DNA of 64,000 nt from Ilex aquifolium. Lineage: Eukaryota; Streptophyta; Magnoliopsida; Aquifoliales; Aquifoliaceae. Both the position numbers and the translations under genes were made by a program. The notes under the pieces are model-generated. The model was not told the origin of the DNA, did not search any database, and was given only the letters and a program-made list of their open reading frames with translations. Positions within the stretch are counted from its first letter, which is position 1, and each line of letters opens with the position of its first letter. Where the stretch lies: positions 4,393,001 through 4,457,000 of the forward strand of contig OX637397.1 in NCBI GenBank assembly GCA_951799425.1, in the 5' to 3' direction. Positions 39,096 to 50,916 of this stretch are shown piece by piece.

Positions 39096-39955
39096 GAAAT
39101 GATGAAAATAAATCAAACCCAGAAACAAATTCTAGTGCTTTGGGGGGATTTTGTTATCAAATTTTGAGAACCAGAGAGCAAACCCAGATGCAATCTTGAG
39201 TGAAATTAGGCTTTAGTGTAGTGTGTAATGGCTAAAAATTGGTTCTTTTCCAGTGGTGTAGTTCCTTTACAGAATATGTATGTTTCTCATAAAGCACATT
39301 TCTAAGCGTAGTCAAAGGATGGCTTACCAATTTGATTGCACTAGCAAGAAAGTTCAGTTGGAGAGAAGTACAGAGGTGGTGACTTGAGCAGAGAGAGAGA
39401 CTCGTCTGTTGCTCTGTTGAAAGAGAGTTATCACAGCCACATGTTTGAGGTACTGAGAAGACTGAACGTTCAGGGCCAGAGAATGATAGGAATTAAGAAC
39501 TTCAATACGACGTCGTATCTATTGCTTAAGGCCTAAGGGCATCTTTAATAGTTTAATTCTCCCCCACTTCGTTTGATTTTATAATCTTTCCTAACCAGAA
39601 ATCCCATATCAGGAACAAACATGCAACTTCAGGCCATAGTTTTATTAGAAATGTTGTTATAGCGATATCACGTGTCAATAATAACGTAGGCAGCATTGTT
39701 ATATATTTTTCGTCAAGAATTTGGGCTATTAAAAACTTAACAATATCATATCCTAAAATTTACGGGTTTGCAAAATAACAAATTTTTTTTTTTTTGATCA
39801 AAATCAAAATAACAAGTTCAAATCTGTCGTTTGTAATCTATATGAAGTTTTGGGCTAAGCTCATGGTGCTGTTCAATTAGTGTTAAAAATTGGACATGGT
39901 CTGAATATTGGCCATTTTGATGGGATGGTCTGAATCACCTTTTGTGTATTGTGGG

Positions 39956-40250
39956 TAGGGCTGATAATCGAACGAGTCCGAAAAGCTAGAGCCGAGCATG
40001 TGGAACTCGTTTTTTTAAACAAGCCTAAAAAATTGTTCAAACTCTAATCTGAATGAGCTCAAAACGAGCCAAATCCAAGTCGGACCTGAATATTTACACA
40101 AATGAGTAGAGTCTGTCGAAGTCGTTTTTTAAACGAGTTAAAAAAATTGTTCAAGTTCGACTCGTTTAAAAAATAAACTGAGCTTAAACAAATCCAAAAC
40201 AAATCAAACCCGAGCTGAGCTCGAGTAGCTCGGTTCAATTATCAGTCCTA
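39956..40250. mobile_element. Non-autonomous hAT-type element, 295 bp (second copy)
   Basis: Left terminus TAGGGCTGATAATCGAAC and reverse-complemented right terminus TAGGACTGATAATTGAAC match at 16 of 18 positions. The flanking 8-mers ATTGTGGG and ATTCTTGG agree at 6 of 8, consistent with an aged target duplication. The interior shares the CTCGTTTAAAAA and CGAGCTGAGCTCGAG motifs of the copy at 6707-7000. It lies between VTE3 and the LESV-like gene. Confidence 0.75.
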
Positions 40251-40560
40251 ATTCTTGGACCTCGTAGCAGCAGCTGCAAGAATCACCTGGGATGCTCTAA
40301 TGCTGAATGGATAAGTGAGACATGAAGCAAAGACTAGCTAAAAACATACAATAAATACGGTTGAATGAGAAAATATATATATATACAAACACACATAGCG
40401 CCACATTTTATTCCATAAATGTTGTCATAATTTCTAAAACGATTATATTAACTAACGATTGTAAATGGCCCAGCAATTGTTCCTTTTTGCATGTTATGAG
40501 ATAGCAGTAGCTTATGTTGTCTTCCTTTTTTGTTCCGGGGACAGCAAACTCCAAAATGTC

Positions 40561-43500
40561 TCATGACCACTCGGATGGTTTCTTAACTTCCCGGAGCTGG
40601 ACCGAGTTGTCGAAGCAATGGTAAAAACCATAATGTGGGAACCTCTCATACCATGTATCTTGCTGTTCATGGGTGTCCCAATGTTCACCACTGCTGCTCT
40701 TGCCATACTTGTGCACCCATCCAGAAGCATTGTGTCCTTCACCCCAGGTCCGATTCCAACGTTCTCCATACTTGCCTTCCCACCATGTCTCCCCTTGTTT
40801 CACACCGCGACCTGTGGATCAAAGTGCTCGTCCCATTTATCGCCCCATTTTGTCCAGCCATCACCCTCTGAACGCTCAGCCCATTTGTCGGTGTATTTCA
40901 TGCTGCCACCTTGCCCATCATACTTCTCACCCCACCTGCCAAAAATTGTTGAACAATTACACTTGGTATATAATGAGGGACAACGCTGCCAAGCTGAGTA
41001 TGACATATTGTTAAACCAAACTATGGAGATATTGCAATTTCTTAATCACACTTTTTACAATCAACTATCACAATGAAAATTTGTTGGAGTGAACGAGCAA
41101 GATAAACATGACAGCAGGTATGTGATAAAAGGTAATCTGATTGCACCTGTCATGTGAAGGTATTTACCTAATCTCACTGGACGATAGTCAAACCCTATGA
41201 CTTGATTTTTGTCGATTTATCATACCACAAAACCTAATTTGTATATGTTTGCTTTTTAAACTGATTGCAGAACAATGTCAAACGTTTCCCAAATGGAATG
41301 TATCACACAATAGATCCTTAAGAGTAGCCTCTAGCATCCAAAAGTAACTTTCAAAACATGTATTGATAGAGTAGGTGAGTAGAAAGAATCACAGAGAAGT
41401 TGATGGAATTACAGTGTCCAATCTAAAGAAAATCAGAGATAGAATCAAAGACTTCAAAATCTCAAGAAAACATAGAAGTCTTTTAATGGATGAGCTACGT
41501 GGCACTCCCATAACCATTCTAAGGAACAAAGAACCCGAGCAGAAATCAAATCCTAATCAATGCAGAATGAGTAAAATTTGGTACCTTTCATGCCAAACAT
41601 GAGCATGACCGACCTCAACGGGTGTATTTGGGTCAATGCTGCACCACTTGTGCGCCCATTTCTCCGCTTGGCCAGAGGCATCATAGTGTTCCCACCACTT
41701 CTCCTGCCACTCATCACCTTTTCCATTCTTCCCCCATTTATCTGCAGTTTTCTCGAGAGTCACAATCCCATGATTCTGCATAAATCCGCAACAGATACAC
41801 AAAAGAAACATAAAGATCAAAAGTGGCATAATTTTAGAATACACATATTCATAGAGCTATGTCCAATCTGAGCCACAGTAAGACCGAATTCATTTGGTGC
41901 TTAATAAAGTCATGCAATGGGCAAAGATTTGGAAGGCAAGAGACAAAGCCAGATTTTTTTGATGACTTCAGGGGTAAGCAAACCAAACCAATCAAAACAA
42001 AATCTTTTCCTCATTATTTTGGGTTGGCTACATAAAGCATTTTTCACCATTTGATCTGTCAAGGGCTAGATGCTTTAATAAATTACTAGGAAGTATATCT
42101 TTCTTCTTTACACTTAAGAGATGTAGGATGAATATTACAGTTGAGTATCAAGAGTCCAATTTGTAACAGATGATTAAAAACTTAGAGGGACAAAAGGAAT
42201 GCATGAATCTTGTTGTAACATGGTGGTAATAGGACGATAAGAAAACAGCAAGACAGAGCTTAGTCATCGAGCAGGTGGATGGGATCAGTCTAAAAACTTC
42301 GGTGAAGAAGTCGATAAAACTACATATAACCTTGCTCACACATCTCGTCTTCAGAATAAGTGAGAGCACCGAGCAAGGGTTTGGGGGGTGAAGGTAGTTG
42401 TGAAGATAAGTAATGTGTATGAAATAGAAGTATGCACTATATGATGGTCAATACACAACTGCATACACACCTGCGATATTGATTCTCTCCAGAATTCATG
42501 CCAAACATTTCCTGCAGCATCACGTCCTGATTTCTCTGAACCGAGTTCCTTATAAATAAATTCATCAGAAGCCTCCCAATATTTTTCTTCCCATTCGATA
42601 GCTTTGTCAGCACTGACACCTCTGGTCAGTGTCCACCTGCAAACCACCCCATCAGATCTTCGCTCAATTCCCGTCTCTTTCCACCACCGTGATCCATCTG
42701 GATAAACTCCCTGGGATATCACTTCATTTACCTTATCAAGAGCATGAGCTGCTTCAGCCGCATGTGCTGAAAATTGAACACCAAGTTCACGTTCCTCATC
42801 CAAGTAAGGTGTCTCTGGACTTGAGCTGGAAACTTCCACTTTTTCAACCTCCATCAGTGACTGAAGAGGTGGAAGGGGAGGGTTGTGGTTACTCTCAAAA
42901 AGTTTACTCTCATATGGGACTGACAGAAAATCTGCAGGTCTATCTTTCTCCATCACGGGGCTAATTAAAGTAGAAGGAGAAGTTTTTGTGGCTGGCTTCA
43001 TATTACTTTCATCGTCCATATCACTATCTGGAGGCGGAGTCCAGGACCAGAAATTTGGACCTGGTGTTCCATTTCCAACATTTCCTGACTCAGATACAAA
43101 GGAGCTCCCATTCTGCATTCCTGGTCAAATTCAAAATTATGTAATGCTGCCTTGTACAGTTGGAATGCATAAATAAGAGGGAATAAATACACAATACAAT
43201 TTACAGGAGGAATGACAATCCTGAAGAAGAGATATTAAGTGTTAACAGCTCCCAAACTGATTATTTAATTTAATAAAGCAGAGATTAGTTCACAAATTTA
43301 ATCAAGAACAATAAGGCCAAATGGCACAGAAGAGACGGAGAAAAGTCAGCAATCACACAATCAGACTTACATATAGTTGACAAAGTAGGGTTTCAGCAGC
43401 TGATATTGAAATATAAGTAACTGAAGCTTGCACATTAAAACAAAGAAAGAAAAACTCATGATAGGAAAGTGTCACAACAAATATCTCATCTATCAATACA

Positions 43501-44643
43501 CATTCTTAAATCCAGAATCAACAAAACTCAAAGGCTTTGAGTGAATCCATGCAGTCATGAGATCATATCATGTTTCATACAGTTTGATGTTTTCACCTAG
43601 TACCACTTGACTAGTCTGTCTTACCAGTTACGAAGCTATGACAGTTATAGTAAAAACTGTGGAAACACACTAATAGTGTACTCAAAATGCTATTCTGTTA
43701 AGGGTTCACTTCATCTCAGTCAAGGCAAGCATTATTTCAATTCTAACGAGTCAAAGACTTCACTTTGTTCCCTCATAATTTTTCCTCACTTCCAATATAA
43801 GATTTTGTTTGAATAAATGTATTGGGTCCATATTATGGCACTCCTAGCTGCTGTTTCTTGTCTATCTACCTGCACAATCAATTAAATTCACTTTCTGGTG
43901 AACAAAAATTTCAATCTAGTAGTTCAATCAATGCTGCACTGAAAAGATTTTTTATTCCCCTCGCTACCTGACCTAAATTGGTGCATATACTTTTGGGCAG
44001 ACAATACCTCGATTTTTGGCAAACTTTGTTGAAGGCTGCAAGTGCCAGCTTCCTACTACTGTATCCATATGTCAACCCACAAAGAGGGTCAACCCTTCTA
44101 CTCCATCTTGTATAAGGAAAAATAAAATCTTGTATAAAAATAATTTTCATTGATTTCTTAAACCCACAATTTCTCTACGATTAGTATAGCAATAAGCAGA
44201 TGTTTGCATGTCTAATTTCTGCACTACAATAATACTATTGGTATGATAGGCACTAATACATCCAAAAGCCTCAAAATTTTGGTGAAAAATACTCAATTGT
44301 GAGCAGTTCTTCATAATAAATATTATAGATAATGTTTACATTTGATATTTAATGTAATTGGATTTTCCGAATCTCTCACAGTCTCATTAAAAAAAAAAGA
44401 GAGAGAGGCTTCCAAGATTATTAATTATTAGGGGGTTGACTCTAATCCTAAACCATCGGCTACAAGAACAGTTCCATTCTCTTTAACACAATCATTCTAA
44501 AGCATAATCAAATGGTTTGCCATAAACAAAAGGACCTTTCAGTTCCATTCCAACATCAAAATCACTTGCATGGTTTGTTATAACATACTGAAACCAATAA
44601 TTAAACAAAATAAACTATCTTCAATAAGTTCTAATTGCAAATA

Positions 44644-44729
<86 letters not shown>

Positions 44730-45492
44730 TGAGCAAGTATACAACAAAGAGATCAGAACTCCTGGTTAATAGCCCAACCAGATATCATGTGGCCTATAAG
44801 GCTGGTGGCAGAACATTCCCTATAGAAACTCCTATTTAGTTTTACTTACAATTAGCACAATGCATCACTGTTCACCAACAATTTCAAAGACATAAAATAA
44901 TTTAAAAGTGCATTGTTTTGCTAAGGAACAAAGCTTAATTACCTCCTAGCTGAGCCTCATTGTCCCCACCACTCTCAACTTTCCCATCCTCAATCCCCAG
45001 TGACCCCGAACCACCGGAAACCTTCTTTGCTGGCAACAAATCCTCTGTTAGCAATGCTCTGGCGGCCGCAATTGCCGCCGCAGCCCGATCAATCACCTGC
45101 ATTCTCTGTATTCTGTCTCTCTCCTCCGTGGACACTTCCAGAATCTTCTGGAACTCGCTGCTTCTTCTCTCCAACACCTCTGGACTCTCTGTATCTTCTT
45201 CCTCATCACCACCAACAGTTCCTGCTGAGTTCTTGGCCATTTCCTCAAACTCAATCGACTTTCTTTCCCGATCCACCGCCTTCTTCCACATGTCCAAGAA
45301 TGAATCACCCTCATTTAAAACCCTAATTCTTGTACTTCTTATGGTTCTGGGTTTAGTTCTTTCTGTCGATTTTGACTGGTCTGGTGGTTCTATGGTGAAA
45401 AACGAAAATGGGTTTTTGTGTTTGTGTCTGTGAGGTGGCAACACGGTGGCGCGTGTAGCGACGCGTGCATAAACATTGAAATGGGACGCCAT
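40561..45492 (-). CDS. LESV: LESV/ESV1-family starch-associated protein, with frameshift in last exon
   Basis: The family (EARLY STARVATION 1 and LIKE ESV) binds starch glucans in the plastid and organises granule structure and turnover. Exons 45492-44943, 43120-42471, 41775-41585 and 40935-40561 have matching GT-AG phases. The N-terminus looks like a transit peptide, followed by GDSFLDMWKKA, an Ala-rich helix, GPNFWSWTPPPDSD, and then the Trp-rich repeat domain (WKETGIERR, WHEFWRES, EWQEKWWEHYD, WTKWGDKWDEHFDP, GETWWEGKYGERW). About 588 residues would be expected, close to LESV (578). However, at about 40812-40818, between the FDP and GVKQGETWW motifs, one base is missing. As written the frame ends at 40800 after 508 residues, while the last 80 codons stay open and well conserved in the next frame. 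LESV is preferred over ESV1 because of the long N-terminal region. Confidence 0.88.
44644..44727. repeat. Poly-C and (TC)n microsatellite in LESV intron 1
   Basis: A ten-base C run is followed by about 37 TC units, inside the first intron of the LESV-like gene. Serine-leucine repeat frames reading through it are artefacts. Confidence 0.95.
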
Positions 45493-45511
45493 TCTTGATA
45501 CTGCAATGTTC

Positions 45512-45537
45512 AGTAGAGAGAGAGAGAGAGAGAGAGA
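45512..45537. repeat. (GA)n tract in LESV 5' leader
   Basis: About 13 GA units 20-45 bp upstream of the LESV ATG (CT on the transcribed strand). CT-rich 5' leaders are common in plant genes. Confidence 0.8.
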
Positions 45538-45689
45538 TCCAAAGATGTGTACTTCCGTGAATCAATTTATAATATTTTGGAAAAGCTAAAAGATTTTCTT
45601 GAATTTGAAGGAAGCTTGTGATGCTGTCCCTTTTGGATTGGTACTTGTTCAGGTTTTAACGGATTTACCTGTCGGGTGAAGCTTGTACA

Positions 45690-45970
45690 TCCCGGGTCTT
45701 TAATACTTCCTATCAAAAATATTTCATCTACACTTGGATTTATTTATTAATTTTTATCTAACAAATTGTATCATATTGGATATCGTGTATAATTAATATA
45801 TAAACGAATTATATCGTATATATTTTTTTAATTATCTTCACTTATACCCGATTCGTTTATTAATCGTATCGTATCTGATCCATTCATTTATGAAACGGAG
45901 ACTTAAAAAATTATCAAACCCTCTAATTTCGTATCATGTTAATGAGTTCTATCATATTTTGACACCCCTA
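45690..45970. mobile_element. hAT-type element copy, left end unclear
   Basis: The right terminus TATTTTGACACCCCTA (ending 45970) and the upstream interior (TATCGTGTATAATTAATATA, CCGATTCGTTTATTAATCG, CATGTTAATGAG) match the 280-bp element at 52581-52860. The left terminus and target duplication could not be identified, so this copy is old or truncated. Confidence 0.55.
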
Positions 45971-46184
45971 CTCATATCCTACCAAAATTTATAAGTTTTT
46001 TTAATTATATTATAATTTTTTGAGGTAAAATTTATAATTATACAAAATATTACAAATATTAAAATACTAGTTATTTCTCATGTCTTAAGGCACAGAATAA
46101 TAAAAAAAATAGTCAATAATTAGTATATTTATATTCACACCCAAAATCAATTTACAAAGATAGAGAATAGAGAAATGAATTTAA

Positions 46185-46740
46185 GCACTGGTTGTAGTGG
46201 GGGATAGTGGTGGGCGACAGTGGTGGTGATGGGAAACGGTGATGGTTGTGATGGGTGATAACGATCGGTTGTGATGGTAGTAGTCGTGGGTAGCAATGGT
46301 GATAGTAATGGTGGGGCGGTAGGGTGGTAGTGGTGGGACAATGACGGTGATGATAAGGTGACAGTAGCAGTTATAGTTGTGGGGGGGTGGTGGTAGTGGA
46401 GATGGTGGTGGTGGGGGCAGTGGTGGGTTAGCGACAGTGGTGATTGTGGTTGTTATGGGAAGAGGTGGTGGTGGGGTAACAACAGTGGTGGTAGTGGTTA
46501 GGCGATGAGAGTGGTGGTGGTGGTAATGGGGGGGGGGGGGAGATGGTGGTGGTAGGGCGATGGGGGTAGTGGTAGTGGTGATGGTGGTGGTAGGGTGGTG
46601 ACAGTAATGGTTGTTGTTGTGACATGGGTGGTAGTATGGTGGCGATAGCAGGGGTAGTGGTGATGTTGGTGGTGGTGGTGGTGGTGGGGCGGTGGGGGGG
46701 AGGAGTGATGGTGGTGGGGCGGTGGGATGGGACAGTTCCA
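46185..46740. repeat. (GGT)n-like imperfect simple-sequence block, about 550 bp
   Basis: On the plus strand the block is almost entirely imperfect GGT/GAT/AGT triplets. The long frames on the minus strand (Pro-Pro, Thr-Thr, His-His runs in several frames at once) follow from the repeat. Several overlapping frames being open simultaneously argues against a protein-coding gene. Confidence 0.9.
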
Positions 46741-48807
46741 AACACTATTTTTTTTTTTTAAAAGTATTTATGAGAAGTTATAAGTTCTAAAAGCACTTTT
46801 AAAAAATTAACCCAAACACACTCTTAGAGGTCTATTTTCCTAATAAATTTGGGGTGTTAATATTAGTCGTCGGATTAACTTTAAAATAAAATTTAAAAAA
46901 ATCTCAACCGTGAAAAACAAAAATCATTTTGTTTATCTTTTAAAATTTGAATTGTATTGTACTTTATTATATAGATTAAGATAGATCATAAAAATTATAA
47001 TTGAAAAATAAAATTATAATTTTTAAACGGTACTTTTATATCTTTCGAATGTAAAATTATAATTGATCTGAAAGTGTTCATGGCCGATCGTAACATTTTA
47101 TCATAGATTATAAAATATCTTAAAGAAAAAAGGACCTCAATTAAAGGTAGTACTGGTCACATGGCAGTTAGTGGGTGGCTCTTTTTGAACCCTGATAAGA
47201 TATTTTTTTGATCCGAAAACCCTGAGATTCTGAGAAGATTGGGGCTCCTCTCAATTATATATTTTGTCTCACTATAAATAATTGGAGAAGAATATGTTCC
47301 CAACAAAAATGGGTTCATAATCGCCAAATTTTATAAATTTATATATAATTTTTTAGATTTATTTACAATAGAAAATTTTGAGATCAATTCTAATATATTA
47401 CGATTGATCCTAAAAAATTTATAATCTTTGGGATTATGTCACAATTTTTAGGGTTTAAATTATAATTTTTTGGGGGTCATAATAATTTTAAAATCGAGCT
47501 TATGTACTTCCAAAAATTGTAACACCTAAAAATTATTTTAAAAAAAAAATTCACAAAATGTGTACATGTTATACGATGCCAATTTTTTTCGATGTTTTAA
47601 TCTTCTCCTAAATAATAATAGGGTGAATGACACTTTATACACTAAAAAATTCTTAAAATTTTAATTTACACCCTCAAATTAAAATTCTAACATTACACCC
47701 TCAATTAGGAAAAAAGAAGTAATAATATAGTCCAATCGTTGCCTTTTTTAATTCTTTTTTTGTCATATAATCCTATTTTTGTATATAATTTTTTGCATAA
47801 TACTCTATTTTAAGTGTTTTCAATAGAAATTTGGTACTCAATTTTCTTAAAATGGAATATTTTGCTATTTTTTTGTCCAGTTGAGGGTGTCATATGAGAT
47901 TTTTAATTTTTGTAGGGTACAAAATGAGAACACGAAAATCTTTCAAAATACAAAATGTACCCTTAATTATATCATTTATTATCGCTCATTTAAAATTTTA
48001 TGATGAGGGTTCTTGCACATTTCCACTTTGCCATATTGCTCTTATATTAAATTATGACTTAATCTAATTAAGTTAAGATTCAATGATGCTTAAAAAATCA
48101 ACTCAAGATCCGAGGTTTTTGTATTGATTTTAATTGACTGAGTTGAATCGTGTCTTTTTCATTTTTCAGATATTGAACACGGTATCTTATTCTTTTACCT
48201 CAGCTCGATACTTATGTTTTCGAAAAATATTTTACATATATTTTTTAAACTCTTTACTGCTGATATCATAAAACCGGCAAGAGCTTAAATTATAAAATTC
48301 AACAAGATGAAAATACAACCACAATATAATTTCTATCAGGGACGAAGGATTTTTTTGCAACGACCAGATGAATTTTTAAGTGACTAAGTTTTTTGTTGTT
48401 AATAGTCTAGTTTAGTGGTAATACTTTTGTTGGTCACGCAAAAAATTTCAAAGACGAGCCTACTGTGACAAATTGGGGACAAAATTTTTTTCAAAAACTT
48501 TTAGTGGCGAATTATTCATGTTTGCATATCTTCAGTCCTAGATAAAGAAAGACATGTTCAACTCGCAAGAGAATTTCAACAGAAGTCATAAACCATTGAA
48601 TCTTCATTTTATTGAATGCATAAACAACAGGACAAAGTATTTCAACAAGCATAATCTTCCCACAAGCATAATCTTCCCACAGTGTCACAAACTAGGCAGG
48701 ATCCTTATTCTAAAAACCACATACAATACTCCCAAACAAACCAAATCAAAAGCAAATTTTTTTATTTTTATTTTCGAAAACAAACTTGAGAAAACATTTG
48801 AAGTACA
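46741..48807. other. Intergenic DNA with foldback arms
   Basis: No gene. At 47625-47960 there are inverted ACACTTTATAC/GTACAAAATG and ACACCCTCAA/TTGAGGGTGT segments, probably another long-TIR element of about 340 bp. The last 250 bases belong to the 3' region of the first PR-10 gene. Confidence 0.45.
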
Positions 48808-48987
48808 CAAATTAGAAAAACAAGAACACAGGAGATTAGGCGTAGGCATCGGGATTTTGAAGGAGATGGGTTCCACAACCTTTTACATTCAAATAGCACA
48901 AGTCAGAAAACAAGAACGAGGGAGATTAGGCGTAGGCGTTGGGATTTTGAAGGAGGTAGGCTTCCACAACCTTGTACATTGCCATAA
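48808..48987 (-). repeat. 90-bp tandem duplication of the PR-10 3' end
   Basis: Two units offset by exactly 90 bp both contain GATTAGGCGTAGGC (48834 and 48924) followed by GGGATTTTGAAGGAG and TTCCACAACCTT. The second unit is the real end of the last exon of the first PR-10 gene. The first lies downstream of the stop codon and still encodes an untranslated relic of the C-terminus (LLQNPDAYA plus stop). Confidence 0.85.
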
Positions 48988-49953
48988 CCTTTTCTTTGCC
49001 TGCCTTGATATCTTCTTCTTTGAGCACAAAATCACCCTCTGTATAATAGTTGCTGGTCACCTTAGAGATTGAACCACCATCCGAGGCCTGCTCGAATTTG
49101 ATCTCGTATGTTATTTTCTGGAGATTTTTTTCCAAGGAATCACCCCCGATCAATGTGTAATTGTATGTGTATGTTTTTTCATTGAGTTCATCTATGCGAT
49201 ACTTCACAGAATTGAATTCTCTACCTGCATGAAAAAAAGACTCATGTTAGTTCATGTTTATCATTGAATAATTGGCTTAGGGTTGTCCATGGCCCGAGCC
49301 CAAACCTAGAAAAATTCAGGCCTTAGGCCATGCCCCATCCCACAAAGACCGGGCTGGGCTGTGAGTTTTCACCAATCACCTTGTCCCGTCTCGTAAAATG
49401 GCTCTCAGGTGGGCAATATTACGAGCCGAGCCAGACTGAGCTGCGTGCTGTTTTTTTTATTAAAAAAAATAGTGAAAATATAGCCTAAAAGTCGCAATTT
49501 ATAACTTATTATTTGTTACTTATACAATTTAAGAACCAAAGCTTAAAATTATAAACTAAAAAATTGAATATTAGGTGGCTTTATAGGCCAAGTTTCGAGC
49601 CAGCTCATGGGCTTCTGGAAGGGTTGTGGCCCGTTTGTGGAGTCAGTGGGCCTCTTTTTGGGCCAAGGTGGACCACAGGTCATTTTTTGGACTGTCACAA
49701 GTTAGCCCAGCCCATGCACAACCATATGAAAAATAATGTGTGTACGAAAACATATGTATATGATGTAACCTTCAACGAAGTTGATTTGCTTAATGCTTCC
49801 TGCCCCTCCATCGCCCTCAATGAATTCGATGCTCTTAATACCTTGTGGCATGAGTTTCGGAATCAAGTTGTGAGAGTCGATGATCGACGCCTTGAATAAC
49901 CTGGAAGGTGGGATCGGGGAAGCGTACTCCTCGGTGAAGGTGGTGACACCCAT
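48926..49953 (-). CDS. PR-10 / Bet v 1-family protein, array copy 1
   Basis: Exons 49953-49770 and 49224-48926 give 160 residues, the normal PR-10 length. The family folds into a small cytosolic protein with a hydrophobic cavity for cytokinins, flavonoids or other ligands and is induced by stress and pathogens; some members are allergens. Visible are the start [20 protein letters not shown], the glycine-rich loop EGDGGAGSIK (residues 46-55), and the C-terminal helix [20 protein letters not shown]. The single intron splits a Gly codon after residue 61, the classic PR-10 position. The intron is 545 bp, enlarged by an insertion. A tandem paralogue lies about 3.1 kb upstream. Ligand unknown. Confidence 0.95.
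49278..49735. mobile_element. Transposon-like insertion in PR-10 copy 1 intron
   Basis: The insertion starts TAGGGTTGTCCATGGCCCGAG and ends with a sequence whose complement is TATGGTTGTGCATGGGCTGGG, an imperfect inverted terminal repeat. The interior is rich in GGCCC and GAGCC words and much more GC-rich than the intron edges. Without it the intron would be about 90 bp, like copy 3 (97 bp). No clear target duplication was found. PR-10 copy 2 retains a TAGGGCTGTCCATG fragment at 52876, possibly the same ancestral insertion. Confidence 0.55.
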
Positions 49954-50055
49954 GATTTTTCTGGGATTTTTGAAGGTAGGTGAGGAACTAGAAAGAAGGG
50001 CTAATTGAGTTTTTGTGGTGCTTCTTTGTTGGAAAGAAGAGACTACTAGAGAATT

Positions 50056-50064
50056 GTATTTATA
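50056..50064 (-). promoter_or_regulatory. TATA box of PR-10 copy 1
   Basis: TATAAATAC on the minus strand about 105 bp upstream of the ATG, in a block (TATTTATAG..TGAAG on the plus strand) shared by all three PR-10 genes. Confidence 0.7.
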
Positions 50065-50411
50065 GACTGAAGTAAAAGGCTCTTTATTTTTAAAATATTG
50101 TTTATAATATTTTGGTAATAGGATTGGTGATGGGCCTGATGGCCGAATATATTCGGTTGCTTGTCCATTTTGGATGTCATCGGCCATAGAAAGCTAAAAA
50201 CAATCACAAAATAACTTGTTCAGTGTCCATAGTGCATAGAATTCCTCCCAAGTGAATCATTATTGTAATTTTCAAGACCATGTCTTAGGACAGAGAGAGA
50301 GAGCTAAAATCCATGTCATTGTGGATAGAATTTGTCTACATATTTTGAATATACATATGTACAGGACAAATCCTTGGATCTCCACTAGATATAAACAAAT
50401 AGACAAAATAA

Positions 50412-50624
50412 TTTTTTTTTTTGTTTATGGTTTGTCTGGGCAGTTTACGTGCATTTTGACTAATCCTCTCCAGTCCGGTCAAAGGCATGTCATCCCCGTG
50501 GAGACTAGGGTATTCATAAGAGATAAATCGTTCATGACCTAGCCCAATGAATTGTTAAGATTCAAATTCAAGACGTTTGAGTTTACAACTCATCTCTATT
50601 TACCATTTAAACTATCATTGGGGC
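50412..50624 (-). mobile_element. tRNA-derived SINE (family 2), full copy with 12-bp TSD
   Basis: A poly-T run at the left end is the poly-A tail of a minus-strand element. Read from 50624 downward it has an A-box-like TAGTTTAAATGGTAAATAG, a degenerate B box (GAATTTGAATC) and the family body (CATGAATACCC, GTAAACTGCC). A perfect 12-bp duplication, TAGACAAAATAA, flanks it (50400-50411 and 50625-50636). It interrupts upstream DNA that is continuous in the paralogous region of PR-10 copy 3 (about 56290-56380). Confidence 0.9.
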
Positions 50625-50916
50625 TAGACAAAATAACTTTAAGACAACAGAGAGAATCTCTCATATAGCAATTGGGAAGCGAGAGTGATTTTCTTTCTTT
50701 GGTGGCATACTTTACTTTAACGATAGATGATTAAACTTGAATGAAATTCATACGTTTTGAATCTTAGTGCTTAAAAAAATTGGAGGAAATAATATGGACA
50801 TTCCTTTGTTTTGTAGTAAATACATTGAGACTCCCAAATGAAAGACAAAGAGGGATCCTTGTAGAGATTGACAATTATTTCATGATCCTTAGAGGAAAGT
50901 TTTATAGCTTTTTGAG

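Noticed and set aside
39096-39128. Upstream in-frame ATG for VTE3
   Set aside because: It would add 11 residues absent from relatives; the MASSM start at 39095 matches the family.
44570-44839. Frame containing long Ser-Leu repeats
   Set aside because: It is an artefact of the (TC)n microsatellite in LESV intron 1.
46181-46745. Long proline/threonine/histidine-rich frames on the minus strand
   Set aside because: They are translations of a GGT-type simple repeat; several overlapping frames are open at once and the composition follows from the repeat.
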